Source: Chitinophagaceae bacterium
GTDB lineage: Bacteria; Bacteroidota; Bacteroidia; Chitinophagales; Chitinophagaceae
Direction: 5' to 3'
Assembly: GCA_025963615.1 (NCBI GenBank)
Contig: JAOQAL010000569.1
Span: 1-16,447 of the forward strand
DNA length: 16,447 bases
The translations under genes and the position numbers were made by a program. Shown piece after piece: positions 6,797 to 14,902 of the stretch. The notes beneath the pieces were generated by a model. It did no database searches and was not told the origin of the DNA. It saw only the letters and a program-made list of their open reading frames with translations. Position 1 is the first letter of the stretch; each line of letters starts with the position of its first letter.

Positions 6797-8995
6797 TTAT
6801 CGGGCACCCGGTGGGCAATGCTCCCGTAAGAATTTAATGAATATTGCATTCAGATGCTCAGTGGTTCCCTCGCCTTCTGAAATACTATGGGTCCTGTTAG
6901 GATAAGCCATTAGCTGAAAGGTCTTTCCATTTTTAATTAATGCATTCATCAAAACTTCGGCATTTTTATAATGCACGTTATCATCCCCTGTGCCATGAAT
7001 ATATAAAAGATTTCCACGCAGGTTGCCGGCAAATGTATTGGGTGATGATTGTTTATAATCCTCCTCATTGTCCTGAGGCAGGCCCATATAGCGTTCGGTA
7101 TATATATTGTCATAAAAATGTTGATCGGTAACCGCTGAAATGGCAATCCCTGTTTTATATATTCCTGGATAACGAAAAAGAAGATTCAGGGTCATAGCAC
7201 CGCCCCCACTCCAGCCATGCACGGCTACCCGGCTTGTATCTATGAAAGGCCATTTTAAAATTTCCATAGCAGCCATGGCCTGGTCATGACTATTTATAAC
7301 ACCGATTTTTCTATAGATGGATTTCCGCCATTCGCTGCCTTTCAACGCTGGTGTGCCACGGTTATCAAGTGTTATTCCAATATATCCTTCGGGAATCAAT
7401 TGAGAAATGAAATGATCAAACCGGGGTTCATCATTTGCGGTAGTAGATGCCGGTTCACCATAAACAAAAAAATAAACGGGGTACTTCTTCCCAGCATCAA
7501 AATCATTGGGTTTCCCCATGATGCCATCCATTTCAATACCATCAATTGTTTTTATGCGGAATTTTTCAAGCTTAAAGCCCAATGGGGGCGAAGTAAAATT
7601 ATCCTCCCCGTCAGGGTATGATTTTTTATGATCTGGTAAAGTGATAAGCCTGATATTGTAGTCGCGGTTGATGCTTCCATTAATATGAATTGCATAGCGG
7701 GCATCGGGAGAAAAATAATAACTATTGGTTCCTTCAAAGGTGATAGGTGTAACTCGCGTTGTATCTGTGTTATTCAGATTAAGGCGATACAAGTACCGTT
7801 GCGTGGCATCGTAAGGGCTAGCTATAAAATAAACATTTCCTGAACCGGCATCATAACCGGCTTCTTCAGCATCAAATTTTCCTTTTGTAAGCAACTGTTC
7901 ATTCTTACCATCTTTTGAAACTTTGTAAATATGTTTCCAGCCATCTTTTTCGCTGGTCCATAAGAATGCCTTATCATTTTCCACCCATGTCCATGAAGGG
8001 ACATCCCATCCAAAAGGTTTTACAGGTTCCACCCACGCGTCATCTTTATCCGTATAAATTTTAGTTGCTTTTCCTGAAACTGCATCACATAAATATAAGT
8101 CCGACTCATCCTGCTTACGGTTCATTTGCAATACCATTAATTCTTTATTTCCAGCCCATTCCATCCTCGGTAAATAATTGTTTTGTTCATCCCCCGGTAT
8201 TTTAAGCCAGCTTGTTTTTTTACTCAGCAGATTAATTACCCCGATTTTTACAAATGACGGCTTTTCACCGGCTTTTGGATATTCCACCGGAATCACAAAT
8301 GGGTAAAGGGAATCTGTATTATTTATCATCAGGTGGTTACGGATAGCCGTCGCATCCACTCTCCAGTAGGCGATGTTTTTTCCATCGGGACTAAAGCGAA
8401 AACCATCGCGGCAACTTAATTCTTCTTCATATACCCAATCAAATGTCCCGTTGATCATACGGTCGGTTCCATCTTTGGTAAGCTGGGTAATCCTTCCCGT
8501 AGTAACCTCTTCGATATATAAATTATGTTTACTTACATACGCGACATTTTTATTATCAGCTGAAAATTTCGCAAACATTAGTGAAGAAGAGGGTAGCCCT
8601 TTACCGACCTGTCTGCCTTTGCCGGTTGTAAGATCAAAAAACCAGTAATCCCCTTTTGTATTTCCGCGCCATACCCTGGATGAATTGGTATAAATAAGTA
8701 TCTTTTTCCGGTCAGCGCTCCAGACAATATCTTCTGTTTCTTTTACCAGTCCCGAAACATTTACCTGCTCTTTACTTAAAATAAGTTTCTTACTGTCCAG
8801 GTTATCCGCATTGCAGACATAAACACTTCCTGCTTCGTTCACCCAAAAATCATGTGAACCGGGTAACCACTTTAGGTTGCGGATATCAATTCCGCCTTCT
8901 GGAAGGGGAATATTTTTTTTGGGGAAATTGAACGGCTGTGCGAATACTGGAATAATAAATAAACCCAGACAGGCCGTGAAAAGAATTTTTTTCAT
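6797..8995 (-). CDS. Dipeptidyl peptidase IV-like serine peptidase (S9B), secreted
   Basis: The 732-aa product probably removes N-terminal dipeptides (X-Pro or X-Ala type) from peptides in the periplasm. Residues 1-19 form a signal peptide with a likely cleavage site at VFA|Q. Residues about 35-475 form the DPP IV beta-propeller and contain DWVYEEE (186-192), the double-Glu motif that binds the substrate N-terminus. The alpha/beta-hydrolase domain follows, with oxyanion Tyr512 (VYGEP), nucleophile Ser596 in GWSGGG (GWSYGG is more usual), Asp671 in HGTGDDNVH and His703 in RTHS. The full triad is present, so it should be active. It stands alone between uvrB and the small gene, and its whole leader is an inverted repeat. 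Exact substrate preference is inferred from family motifs only. Confidence 0.93.
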   Translation of the reverse strand: MKKILFTACLGLFIIPVFAQPFNFPKKNIPLPEGGIDIRNLKWLPGSHDFWVNEAGSVYVCNADNLDSKKLILSKEQVNVSGLVKETEDIVWSADRKKILIYTNSSRVWRGNTKGDYWFFDLTTGKGRQVGKGLPSSSLMFAKFSADNKNVAYVSKHNLYIEEVTTGRITQLTKDGTDRMINGTFDWVYEEELSCRDGFRFSPDGKNIAYWRVDATAIRNHLMINNTDSLYPFVIPVEYPKAGEKPSFVKIGVINLLSKKTSWLKIPGDEQNNYLPRMEWAGNKELMVLQMNRKQDESDLYLCDAVSGKATKIYTDKDDAWVEPVKPFGWDVPSWTWVENDKAFLWTSEKDGWKHIYKVSKDGKNEQLLTKGKFDAEEAGYDAGSGNVYFIASPYDATQRYLYRLNLNNTDTTRVTPITFEGTNSYYFSPDARYAIHINGSINRDYNIRLITLPDHKKSYPDGEDNFTSPPLGFKLEKFRIKTIDGIEMDGIMGKPNDFDAGKKYPVYFFVYGEPASTTANDEPRFDHFISQLIPEGYIGITLDNRGTPALKGSEWRKSIYRKIGVINSHDQAMAAMEILKWPFIDTSRVAVHGWSGGGAMTLNLLFRYPGIYKTGIAISAVTDQHFYDNIYTERYMGLPQDNEEDYKQSSPNTFAGNLRGNLLYIHGTGDDNVHYKNAEVLMNALIKNGKTFQLMAYPNRTHSISEGEGTTEHLNAIFIKFLREHCPPGAR

Positions 8996-9007
8996 AATAA
9001 AAGTAAT

Positions 9008-9087
9008 AAAAAAAGCTGCGAGCTACAAGCCTCAAGACCGATAGTGCTGCAATTCTCTTCAGTCCCGCAGCTCGCAGCTTGTAGCTC
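9008..9087 (-). terminator. AGCT-rich inverted repeat with T tract, uvrB 3' end and peptidase leader
   Basis: Two pairings are possible on the minus strand. AAGCTGCGAGCT (9080-9069) pairs perfectly with AGCTCGCAGCTT (9024-9013), and a seven-T run (9014-9008) overlaps and follows this arm: a terminator-like form with a 44-nt loop. Alternatively GAGCTACAAGC (9087-9077) pairs with GCTTGTAGCTC (9030-9020), which excludes the first pairing. Further AGCT words run on to about 9096. The element occupies most of the 114 nt between uvrB and the peptidase and ends only about 12 nt before the peptidase ATG. It looks like a dispersed intergenic repeat that may act as terminator or attenuator. Confidence 0.55.
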
Positions 9088-9109
9088 AGAGCTCGTGCCT
9101 TGTACCGCT

Positions 9110-11149
9110 TTATTTCTTCATTTCATCTAATTTTTTTTGCAGTAAAAACATTTCATCTCTCAGTCTGGCAGCTTCCATAAAGTCAAGATCACGGGCGGCT
9201 TTCTCCATTTCTTTCTTTATCCTGCTGACCGCTTTTTCGGTCTGTGGGATCGTCTTATATTCAGCCTGGTCTTCTGCCGCTACCGTTATAATATCCTGGT
9301 CTGGGGCAATGGCATAAGGATTCGCCGGGTCATAGCCTTTAATATCCAGGACAGAAGTTTGTGCAAATACCTGTCCTTTCGATTTTATGATCGTTGTTGG
9401 AGTGATGTTATGTTCGATATTGTAGGCAATTTGTTTTTCCCGGCGGCGCGTGGTTTCATCAATTGTTTTCTGCATACTCTCGGTCATCTTATCTGCATAA
9501 AAAATTACAAGACCATCCACATTTCTTGCAGCACGTCCCGCGGTTTGTGTCAATGATTTTTCGTTGCGTAAAAAACCCTCTTTATCGGCATCTAAAATGG
9601 CAACCAAAGAAACTTCAGGTAAATCCAATCCTTCTCTTAATAAATTCACTCCGACCAATACATCAATAGTGCCCAAACGTAACTCCCTTAGTATTTCCAC
9701 TCTTTCCAGCGTGTCTACTTCACTATGAATATATTTGGATTTGATATTAATTCGGTGAAGGTATTTATCCATTTCTTCGGCCATCCGTTTAGTTAAGGTA
9801 GTTACAAGCACGCGGTCGCCTTTTTTTATCCTCCTGTCTATTTCGTCCAGTAAATCATCAATCTGGTTAACACTGGGACGAATTTCAATAGGGGGATCCA
9901 GCAAACCGGTAGGGCGTACCACCTGCTCAACCACAATACCGCCTGTTTTTTCCAATTCAAAATTATCAGGCGTAGCGGAGACATAAATGGTCTGGTTAAT
10001 TAATGATTCGAACTCATGAAAATTCAACGGCCGGTTGTCCAATGCGGAGGGTAGCCTGAATCCATAATCAACCAATACCAATTTACGACTTCTGTCGCCG
10101 CCATACATACCGCTGACCTGGGGTATGGTTTGGTGGCTTTCATCAATCACCATTAAAAAATCTTTCGGGAAGTAATCCAACAAACAAAAGGGTCTTGTGC
10201 CGGGACGGCGACGGTCAAAAAATCTCGAGTAATTTTCAATACCATTACAATATCCTAATTCACGGATCATTTCAAGGTCATACTCCACTCTTTCTTTCAA
10301 ACGCTGTGCTTCAATCAGTTTGCCGGTACTTTTAAAATATTCCACCTGCGCCTTTACTTCATCCTGTATTTCATAAATAACCTGTTGCATGATATCTTTT
10401 GGTGCTACGTATAAATTGGCAGGAAAAATGGCTGCATTTTCCATAACAGCAATTCTTTTCCCTGTTACTACATCGAAACTTTCAATTTCTTCAATTTCAT
10501 CGCCAAAGAATGTAATGCGGTAACCGTAATCAACATAAGGAAGGTTTATATCTACGGTATCCCCTTTTACCCGAAAGCTGCCCCGGTTAAATTCAATCGT
10601 AGTCCGGAAATACAGGGAGTTTACCAGGGCGTGAAGAAAGCCCTGGCGTGATAAGACCTGTTTTTTATCGATGCGGATAATTCCATTTTCATAATCGGTC
10701 GGGTTGCCCATACCATATATACAACTGACGGATGCAACAACAATGATATCCCTCCTGCCACTCAATAAACTGGCAGTTGCCCGCAGGCGGAGTTTATCCA
10801 GTTCATCATTAATCGCTAAATCTTTTTCAATGTACACATCACTGACAGGCATATACGCTTCCGGCTGATAATAATCATAGTAAGAAACGAAATATTCGAC
10901 TGCGTTCTCCGGAAAGAATTGCCTGAACTCACCGTATAGTTGTGCTACCAGCGTTTTGTTATGTGTTAAAACCAGGGTAGGTTTTTGGGTATTCTGTATC
11001 ACGTTGGCCACCGTAAAAGTTTTGCCGCTGCCCGTAACACCCAGCAATACCTGGTAATTTTCTCCATTTAAAACGCCTTCTGTCAATTGATGGATGGCTT
11101 GCGGCTGATCGCCGGCAGGAGTATAAGATGAATTAAGCTTGAAAGGCAT
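9110..11149 (-). CDS. uvrB: UvrABC system protein B
   Basis: This 679-aa helicase-like protein receives damaged DNA from UvrA, verifies the lesion and recruits UvrC for dual incision. It shows Walker A GVTGSGKT (37-44), the lesion-probing beta-hairpin in the YYDYYQPEAYMP region (90-101 and following), the Walker B-like DESH (336-339), SAT (391-393), motif VI QTAGRAARN (535-543) and a C-terminal UVR/UvrC-binding helix pair (about 643-678). I place the start at 11149 (MPFKLNSSYTPAGDQPQAI) because this is the family's N-terminus; the open frame runs upstream to 11263, but those 38 residues look non-homologous and overlap mgsA. It follows mgsA by 58 nt with no terminator between, suggesting co-transcription. 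Confidence 0.96.
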   Translation of the reverse strand: MPFKLNSSYTPAGDQPQAIHQLTEGVLNGENYQVLLGVTGSGKTFTVANVIQNTQKPTLVLTHNKTLVAQLYGEFRQFFPENAVEYFVSYYDYYQPEAYMPVSDVYIEKDLAINDELDKLRLRATASLLSGRRDIIVVASVSCIYGMGNPTDYENGIIRIDKKQVLSRQGFLHALVNSLYFRTTIEFNRGSFRVKGDTVDINLPYVDYGYRITFFGDEIEEIESFDVVTGKRIAVMENAAIFPANLYVAPKDIMQQVIYEIQDEVKAQVEYFKSTGKLIEAQRLKERVEYDLEMIRELGYCNGIENYSRFFDRRRPGTRPFCLLDYFPKDFLMVIDESHQTIPQVSGMYGGDRSRKLVLVDYGFRLPSALDNRPLNFHEFESLINQTIYVSATPDNFELEKTGGIVVEQVVRPTGLLDPPIEIRPSVNQIDDLLDEIDRRIKKGDRVLVTTLTKRMAEEMDKYLHRINIKSKYIHSEVDTLERVEILRELRLGTIDVLVGVNLLREGLDLPEVSLVAILDADKEGFLRNEKSLTQTAGRAARNVDGLVIFYADKMTESMQKTIDETTRRREKQIAYNIEHNITPTTIIKSKGQVFAQTSVLDIKGYDPANPYAIAPDQDIITVAAEDQAEYKTIPQTEKAVSRIKKEMEKAARDLDFMEAARLRDEMFLLQKKLDEMKK

Positions 11150-11207
11150 ATTTAAATCAAAACACTTTATAAAACACCCCGTTAAAAAAATAGTTGAATA
11201 ACGATTG

Positions 11208-11657
11208 TTATAATTTCCGGAGCGTATACGATGAATAATCCGGCAACACCGCCTCGTAATCAACTTGCATAAGCGGCGAGGTAAAAATAAAATCCGCTGT
11301 AGCCCGGTTACAGGCTACGGGAATATTATACGTAGCCGATAAACGCAATAACGCTTTTACATCCGGGTCATGGGGTTGTGCTTCCATGGGGTCCCAGAAA
11401 AAAATCAAAAGATCAATTTTACCTTCAGCAATCTGCGCACCGATTTGCTGATCACCACCTAAAGGTCCGCTTAGAAATTTAGTTACCGATTGATCCAGGG
11501 CTCCTTCCAGCAACGTGCCGGTAGTTCCTGTGGCGTATAGACGGTGTTTCGCAAGGGCCGTTTTATTATAAACCGCCCATTCAATTAAATCAGTTTTTTT
11601 ATGATCATGTGCCACCAAGGCAATACGCTTACGCTTGGTTAATATTCTTTTATCCAT
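11208..11657 (-). CDS. mgsA: Methylglyoxal synthase
   Basis: The 149-aa cytoplasmic enzyme converts dihydroxyacetone phosphate to methylglyoxal and phosphate, a bypass of lower glycolysis used when phosphate is limiting or sugar phosphates build up. Family signatures are complete: VAHDH (15-19, Asp18), the phosphate-binding TGTTG (43-47), SGPLGGDQQ (63-71) with catalytic base Asp69, and FFWDP...[11 protein letters not shown] (86-105) with His96 and Asp99. The numbering is two less than in the E. coli enzyme. It lies directly upstream of uvrB. Methylglyoxal is toxic and glycates DNA, so the pairing with a repair gene may be more than chance. Confidence 0.96.
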   Translation of the reverse strand: MDKRILTKRKRIALVAHDHKKTDLIEWAVYNKTALAKHRLYATGTTGTLLEGALDQSVTKFLSGPLGGDQQIGAQIAEGKIDLLIFFWDPMEAQPHDPDVKALLRLSATYNIPVACNRATADFIFTSPLMQVDYEAVLPDYSSYTLRKL

Positions 11658-11857
11658 AAACCCCGATAGTTTTAAGAGCCATTTTTTATTTTTGCAAAAG
11701 CAAAAAAACTATATGAAGTTACTGACTGGAAGCTATTACAAAATCATACCTGTGGTTCGTAGCCAATTGTTTGAACAACAAAAATTATGGCCACATTTCT
11801 GCACCTTTAACCATAGACCCCTTGGCGCCACTACAAACCGTGCAGAACTAAATTTAG

Positions 11858-11891
11858 AAAAAGAAAAACCGCCCTGTAAAACAAGGCGGTT
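11858..11891 (-). terminator. Intrinsic terminator of recA
   Basis: On the minus strand AACCGCC (11891-11885) pairs with GGCGGTT (11873-11867). The stem continues after one mismatch with TGT/ACA around a small loop. It is followed by TTTTTCTTTTT-type sequence reaching 11858. It begins about 37 nt after the recA stop codon. The plus-strand reading lacks a T tract, so it serves recA. Confidence 0.85.
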
Positions 11892-11928
11892 ATGTTACTA
11901 ACACATCATTTAACTGTTTTGAAAGAAA

Positions 11929-12960
11929 TTAAGCTCCCTGAACTTCCTTAATCTTTTCCCTGATCTTCGCTTCAATTTCCGCAGCCATTTCAGGATTATC
12001 GGTTAGAAGCTGGCGAACAGCATCACGACCCTGGCCTAATTTATCACCATTATAACTAAACCAACTTCCGCTTTTTTGAATAATTGCCAATTCAACACCC
12101 ATATCAATAATTTCCCCGGTTTTCGAGATTCCTTCACCATAGATGATGTCAAATTCGGTAGCCCGGAATGGAGGAGCTACTTTATTCTTCACTACTTTCA
12201 CTTTTACCCGGTTACCAATCGCTTCATCACCATCTTTTATCTGGCTGCTGCGGCGTATATCCAAACGTACTGACGCATAGAATTTTAAAGCATTCCCACC
12301 CGTAGTAGTTTCGGGATTACCAAACATGATACCGATCTTCTCACGCAGCTGGTTAATGAAAATACAGATCGTATTCGTTTTGCTGATTGTAGCCGTCAAT
12401 TTTCTTAAAGCCTGGCTCATCAATCTTGCATGCAGGCCCATTTTACTGTCTCCCATTTCACCTTCCAGCTCACTTTTTGGCACCAGCGCAGCAACAGAAT
12501 CAATTACCACTACATCAATGGCGCCGGAAAGTATCAGCCGATCCGCAATTTCAAGTCCCTGTTCACCATAATCGGGTTGCGATATTAAAAGATTATCAAC
12601 ATCCACTCCCAGTTTTTTAGCATAGGTACTGTCAAAAGCATGTTCTGCATCTATAAAAGCGCACATGCCGCCTTTTTTCTGCGCCTCTGCTATCACATGA
12701 ATGGCTATGGTTGTTTTTCCTGAAGATTCAGGTCCATATATCTCAACCACCCTGCCTCTTGGTAATCCCCCTATTCCTAAAGCGACGTCCAGGCCAATAG
12801 ACCCGGTTGAAATGACCTCTATTTCGTTCACTCCTCTTTCATTCATCATCATTACACTGCCTTTACCAAAATCTTTGTCGATTTTGTCCATGGTCAGTTT
12901 TAGAGCTTTCAGTTTTTCACTATTATTTCCTGTTTCGGAGGTTTTTTCATTTTTTGCCAT
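11929..12960 (-). CDS. recA: Recombinase RecA
   Basis: The 343-aa protein forms filaments on single-stranded DNA, drives strand exchange and, where present, stimulates LexA-type self-cleavage. It has Walker A GPESSGKT (76-83), catalytic Glu106 in DAEHAFD, Walker [11 protein letters not shown] near 150-158, loop L1 ([20 protein letters not shown]) and loop L2 ([19 protein letters not shown]). All core segments match the family without gaps visible to me. The C-terminus ends in a Lys/Glu-mixed helix rather than the very acidic tail of the E. coli protein. It is a single-gene unit: its own promoter lies upstream and a strong terminator follows. Three GTAATTC repeats bracket the promoter. Confidence 0.98.
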   Translation of the reverse strand: MAKNEKTSETGNNSEKLKALKLTMDKIDKDFGKGSVMMMNERGVNEIEVISTGSIGLDVALGIGGLPRGRVVEIYGPESSGKTTIAIHVIAEAQKKGGMCAFIDAEHAFDSTYAKKLGVDVDNLLISQPDYGEQGLEIADRLILSGAIDVVVIDSVAALVPKSELEGEMGDSKMGLHARLMSQALRKLTATISKTNTICIFINQLREKIGIMFGNPETTTGGNALKFYASVRLDIRRSSQIKDGDEAIGNRVKVKVVKNKVAPPFRATEFDIIYGEGISKTGEIIDMGVELAIIQKSGSWFSYNGDKLGQGRDAVRQLLTDNPEMAAEIEAKIREKIKEVQGA

Positions 12961-12980
12961 AATCCAAAATTAAGTTTTAC

Positions 12981-13034
12981 GTAATTCCTGTCTAAAAAAG
13001 TAATTCACATCAAAACTAATCATTTTAGTAATTC
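12981..13034. repeat. Three GTAATTC direct repeats at the recA promoter
   Basis: The heptamer GTAATTC (GAATTAC on the recA sense strand) occurs exactly at 12981-12987, 13000-13006 and 13028-13034. Relative to the predicted start near 13004, the copies fall in the -33 region, across the start site, and about 20 nt downstream. I did not notice the heptamer upstream of uvrB or polA. This could be an operator array for damage control or another regulator, but no known motif is claimed. Confidence 0.55.
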
Positions 13035-13036
13035 AA
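13011..13036 (-). promoter_or_regulatory. recA promoter candidate
   Basis: On the minus strand TAGTTTTG (13018-13011) is a perfect match to TAnnTTTG. A TTG lies at 13036-13034, 15 nt upstream, which is shorter than the usual spacing, so the -33 element is uncertain. The predicted 5' UTR is about 44 nt. Confidence 0.5.
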
Positions 13037-13103
13037 CACTAATTTATTTGGGTAAAATATTTTGAAAACATTTAATATTCAACTCCTCAAATAAAAATTG
13101 AAG

Positions 13104-13206
13104 CCCTGGGATGTTTTTAATCACCCAGAGGGTAAGAGCACTGATTATTTGACAATAAAAGGCCTGCGTTGTGTCGGTTTATCTTCACCTGGTCGAACAC
13201 GACAAC
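13104..13206 (-). terminator. Hairpins downstream of lysS
   Basis: After lysS the minus strand can pair GTTGTCG (13206-13200) with CGACACAAC (13176-13168), allowing bulges, followed by CCTTTTATT. Further on, CCCTCTGGGTG (13132-13122) pairs imperfectly with CATCCCAGGG (13113-13104) ahead of ATTTTTATTT. Either may terminate lysS transcription. Both stems have bulges, so confidence is modest. Confidence 0.4.
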
Positions 13207-13219
13207 CCGATACCAAAAA

Positions 13220-14746
13220 CTATAAACTATCATTTCTTTCCGGTCGCATCATGGGGAAAAGAAGTACATCCTGTATCGAAGGCTGGTTCAATAAAAACAT
13301 ACAGATCCGGTCAATGCCCAGGCCAATGCCAGCAGTAGGCGGCATGCCATATTCCAGAGCCCGTAAAAAGTCGTTATCAATAAACATGGCTTCGTCATCA
13401 CCCCGTTCCATTAATTTTACCTGGTCTTCAAACCGCTCCCGTTGATCCAGAGGATCATTTAATTCGCTGTAAGCATTGGCAATTTCCTTTCCATTTACCA
13501 TCAACTCAAATCGCTCCACCAGCCCGGATTTGTTCCGGTGTTTTTTTGTTAGCGGGCTCATTTCAATGGGGTAATCAGTAATGAAAGTCGGCTGAACATA
13601 ATGATGTTCACATTTTTCACTGAAAATTTCATCAATCAGCTTACCCTTGCCCATGCTGGCATCAGCATGTATATGCAGTTGCCGGCAAACATTGCGCAAC
13701 TCTTCTTCATTCATCTTTGAAACATCAAAATCTGTATGTTCTTTTATGGCATCATACATACTGACACGCCGGTACGGCGCTTTAAAATCAATTTCTTTGC
13801 CGTCAACAACAGTTTTGGTAGATCCATTTACAGCCATAGCCGCATGCTCAAGCAATTGCTCGGTTGTTTCCATCATCCATAAATAATCTTTATACGCAAC
13901 ATAAAATTCAAGTACCGTAAACTCAGGATTGTGAGTACGGTCCATCCCTTCATTTCTAAAATCACGGCTGAATTCGTACACCCAGTCAAACCCGCCAACG
14001 ATCAGGCGTTTCAGGTAAAGTTCATTCGCAATACGCAGGTACATCGGCATATCCAGCGCATTATGGTGTGTGGTAAATGGACGGGCTGCAGCACCACCCG
14101 GGATACTCTGCAATATGGGAGTATCTACTTCGAGGGCACCCCGCTCGTTTAAAAAATTACGGATCGCATTTATGAGTTTTGTTCTTTTTATAAATGTTTC
14201 TTTTACGTCCGGGTTCACTATAAGGTCAACGTAACGCTGCCGGTATTTAAATTCGGGATCTGTTACAGCATCAAAAATTTGTCCGTCTGCTTCGCGGACA
14301 ACCGGCAACGGTTTTAATGATTTGGCAAGAATAGTAAGTTCTTTAGCGTGAATTGAAGTCTCCCCTGTTTTTGTAATGAACACATACCCTTTTATACCGA
14401 TGATATCACCCAGGTCGACCAGTTTTTTCCATATAATATCATAAAGGGATTTATCCTCCCCAGGGCAGATATCATCGCGGCGGATATAAATCTGTATTTT
14501 CCCAACGCTATCCTGGATGACTGCAAAATTGGCTTTGCCCATGTCGCGGACGCTCATAACCCGTCCTGCGATACATACTTCTGCAAACTGGTCTTTATTT
14601 TCTAACGTGAAATTTTGTTTAACGTAAACGGAATTATTATTTACCGGGTACAATGCTGCCGGATAGGGATCAATACCGGCCATAATCATCTCCGCTAATT
14701 TTTCACGTCGTATAGCTTCCTGTTCTGACAAATTCGTTTGTTGCAT
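13220..14746 (-). CDS. lysS: Lysyl-tRNA synthetase, class II
   Basis: The 508-aa cytoplasmic enzyme charges tRNA-Lys. An N-terminal anticodon-binding OB fold (about 55-145) includes VCIAGRVMSVRDMGKANFAV. The class II catalytic core follows: motif 1 around 193-217, motif 2 FRNEGMDRTHNPEFTVLEFY (263-282), a lysine-recognition stretch ELMVNGKEIANAYSELNDP (414-432) and motif 3 GIGLGIDR (473-480). Length is typical of the bacterial class II form. The first ATG gives the usual LSEQE-RREK beginning, so I keep it. A perfect -7 box ends 4 nt upstream, suggesting a leaderless mRNA. The gene is divergent from the HTH pair. Confidence 0.97.
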   Translation of the reverse strand: MQQTNLSEQEAIRREKLAEMIMAGIDPYPAALYPVNNNSVYVKQNFTLENKDQFAEVCIAGRVMSVRDMGKANFAVIQDSVGKIQIYIRRDDICPGEDKSLYDIIWKKLVDLGDIIGIKGYVFITKTGETSIHAKELTILAKSLKPLPVVREADGQIFDAVTDPEFKYRQRYVDLIVNPDVKETFIKRTKLINAIRNFLNERGALEVDTPILQSIPGGAAARPFTTHHNALDMPMYLRIANELYLKRLIVGGFDWVYEFSRDFRNEGMDRTHNPEFTVLEFYVAYKDYLWMMETTEQLLEHAAMAVNGSTKTVVDGKEIDFKAPYRRVSMYDAIKEHTDFDVSKMNEEELRNVCRQLHIHADASMGKGKLIDEIFSEKCEHHYVQPTFITDYPIEMSPLTKKHRNKSGLVERFELMVNGKEIANAYSELNDPLDQRERFEDQVKLMERGDDEAMFIDNDFLRALEYGMPPTAGIGLGIDRICMFLLNQPSIQDVLLFPMMRPERNDSL

Positions 14747-14750
14747 GGCG

Positions 14751-14784
14751 CAAAATTATGGTTTGAGTTTGAAAAAGCACCAAA
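14751..14784 (-). promoter_or_regulatory. lysS promoter candidate
   Basis: On the minus strand TTTG (14784-14781) stands 22 nt before TAATTTTG (14758-14751), a perfect TAnnTTTG box. The box ends 4 nt before the lysS ATG, so transcription would be expected to begin at or next to the start codon. Confidence 0.5.
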
Positions 14785-14798
14785 TGGCCAAATTGCTA

Positions 14799-14829
14799 TT
14801 GGCAGATTGAGAAAAATCTTCTAATTTAA
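14799..14829 (+). promoter_or_regulatory. Promoter candidate for the HTH gene pair
   Basis: TTG (14799-14801) is followed after exactly 20 nt by TAATTTAA (14822-14829), two mismatches from TAnnTTTG. A short dyad GCCAA-N7-TTGGC (14787-14803) overlaps the TTG and could be a binding site. The leader downstream contains C5 and C6 runs at 14845-14849 and 14855-14860. Confidence 0.3.
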
Positions 14830-14902
14830 GCATGTGATCATTTTCCCCCTGTCTCCCCCCTTGAAAAGTATGGAGTATCATTAAACCACAAAACCAAGGC
14901 TA

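Noticed and set aside
11150..11263. A 38-residue N-terminal extension of UvrB
   Set aside because: It overlaps the end of mgsA, is rich in Cys/Arg/Ile unlike UvrB, and the family N-terminus begins at the internal Met at 11149.
13119..13215. tRNA-like words (AGAGGGTAAGAGCA, a GAC in a loop-like setting, GGTCGAAC, a trailing CCA)
   Set aside because: The D-stem, anticodon stem and acceptor stem do not pair, and the T-arm would need an insertion removed. At most it is debris; I do not call a tRNA or pseudo-tRNA.
13098..13445. Plus-strand 115-codon ORF across the end of lysS
   Set aside because: Most of it lies antisense to conserved lysS codons, including motif 3; it is a shadow frame.
14845..14860. 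C5 and C6 runs as a phase-variation tract
   Set aside because: The runs are short and lie outside any reading frame, with no sign of slippage.
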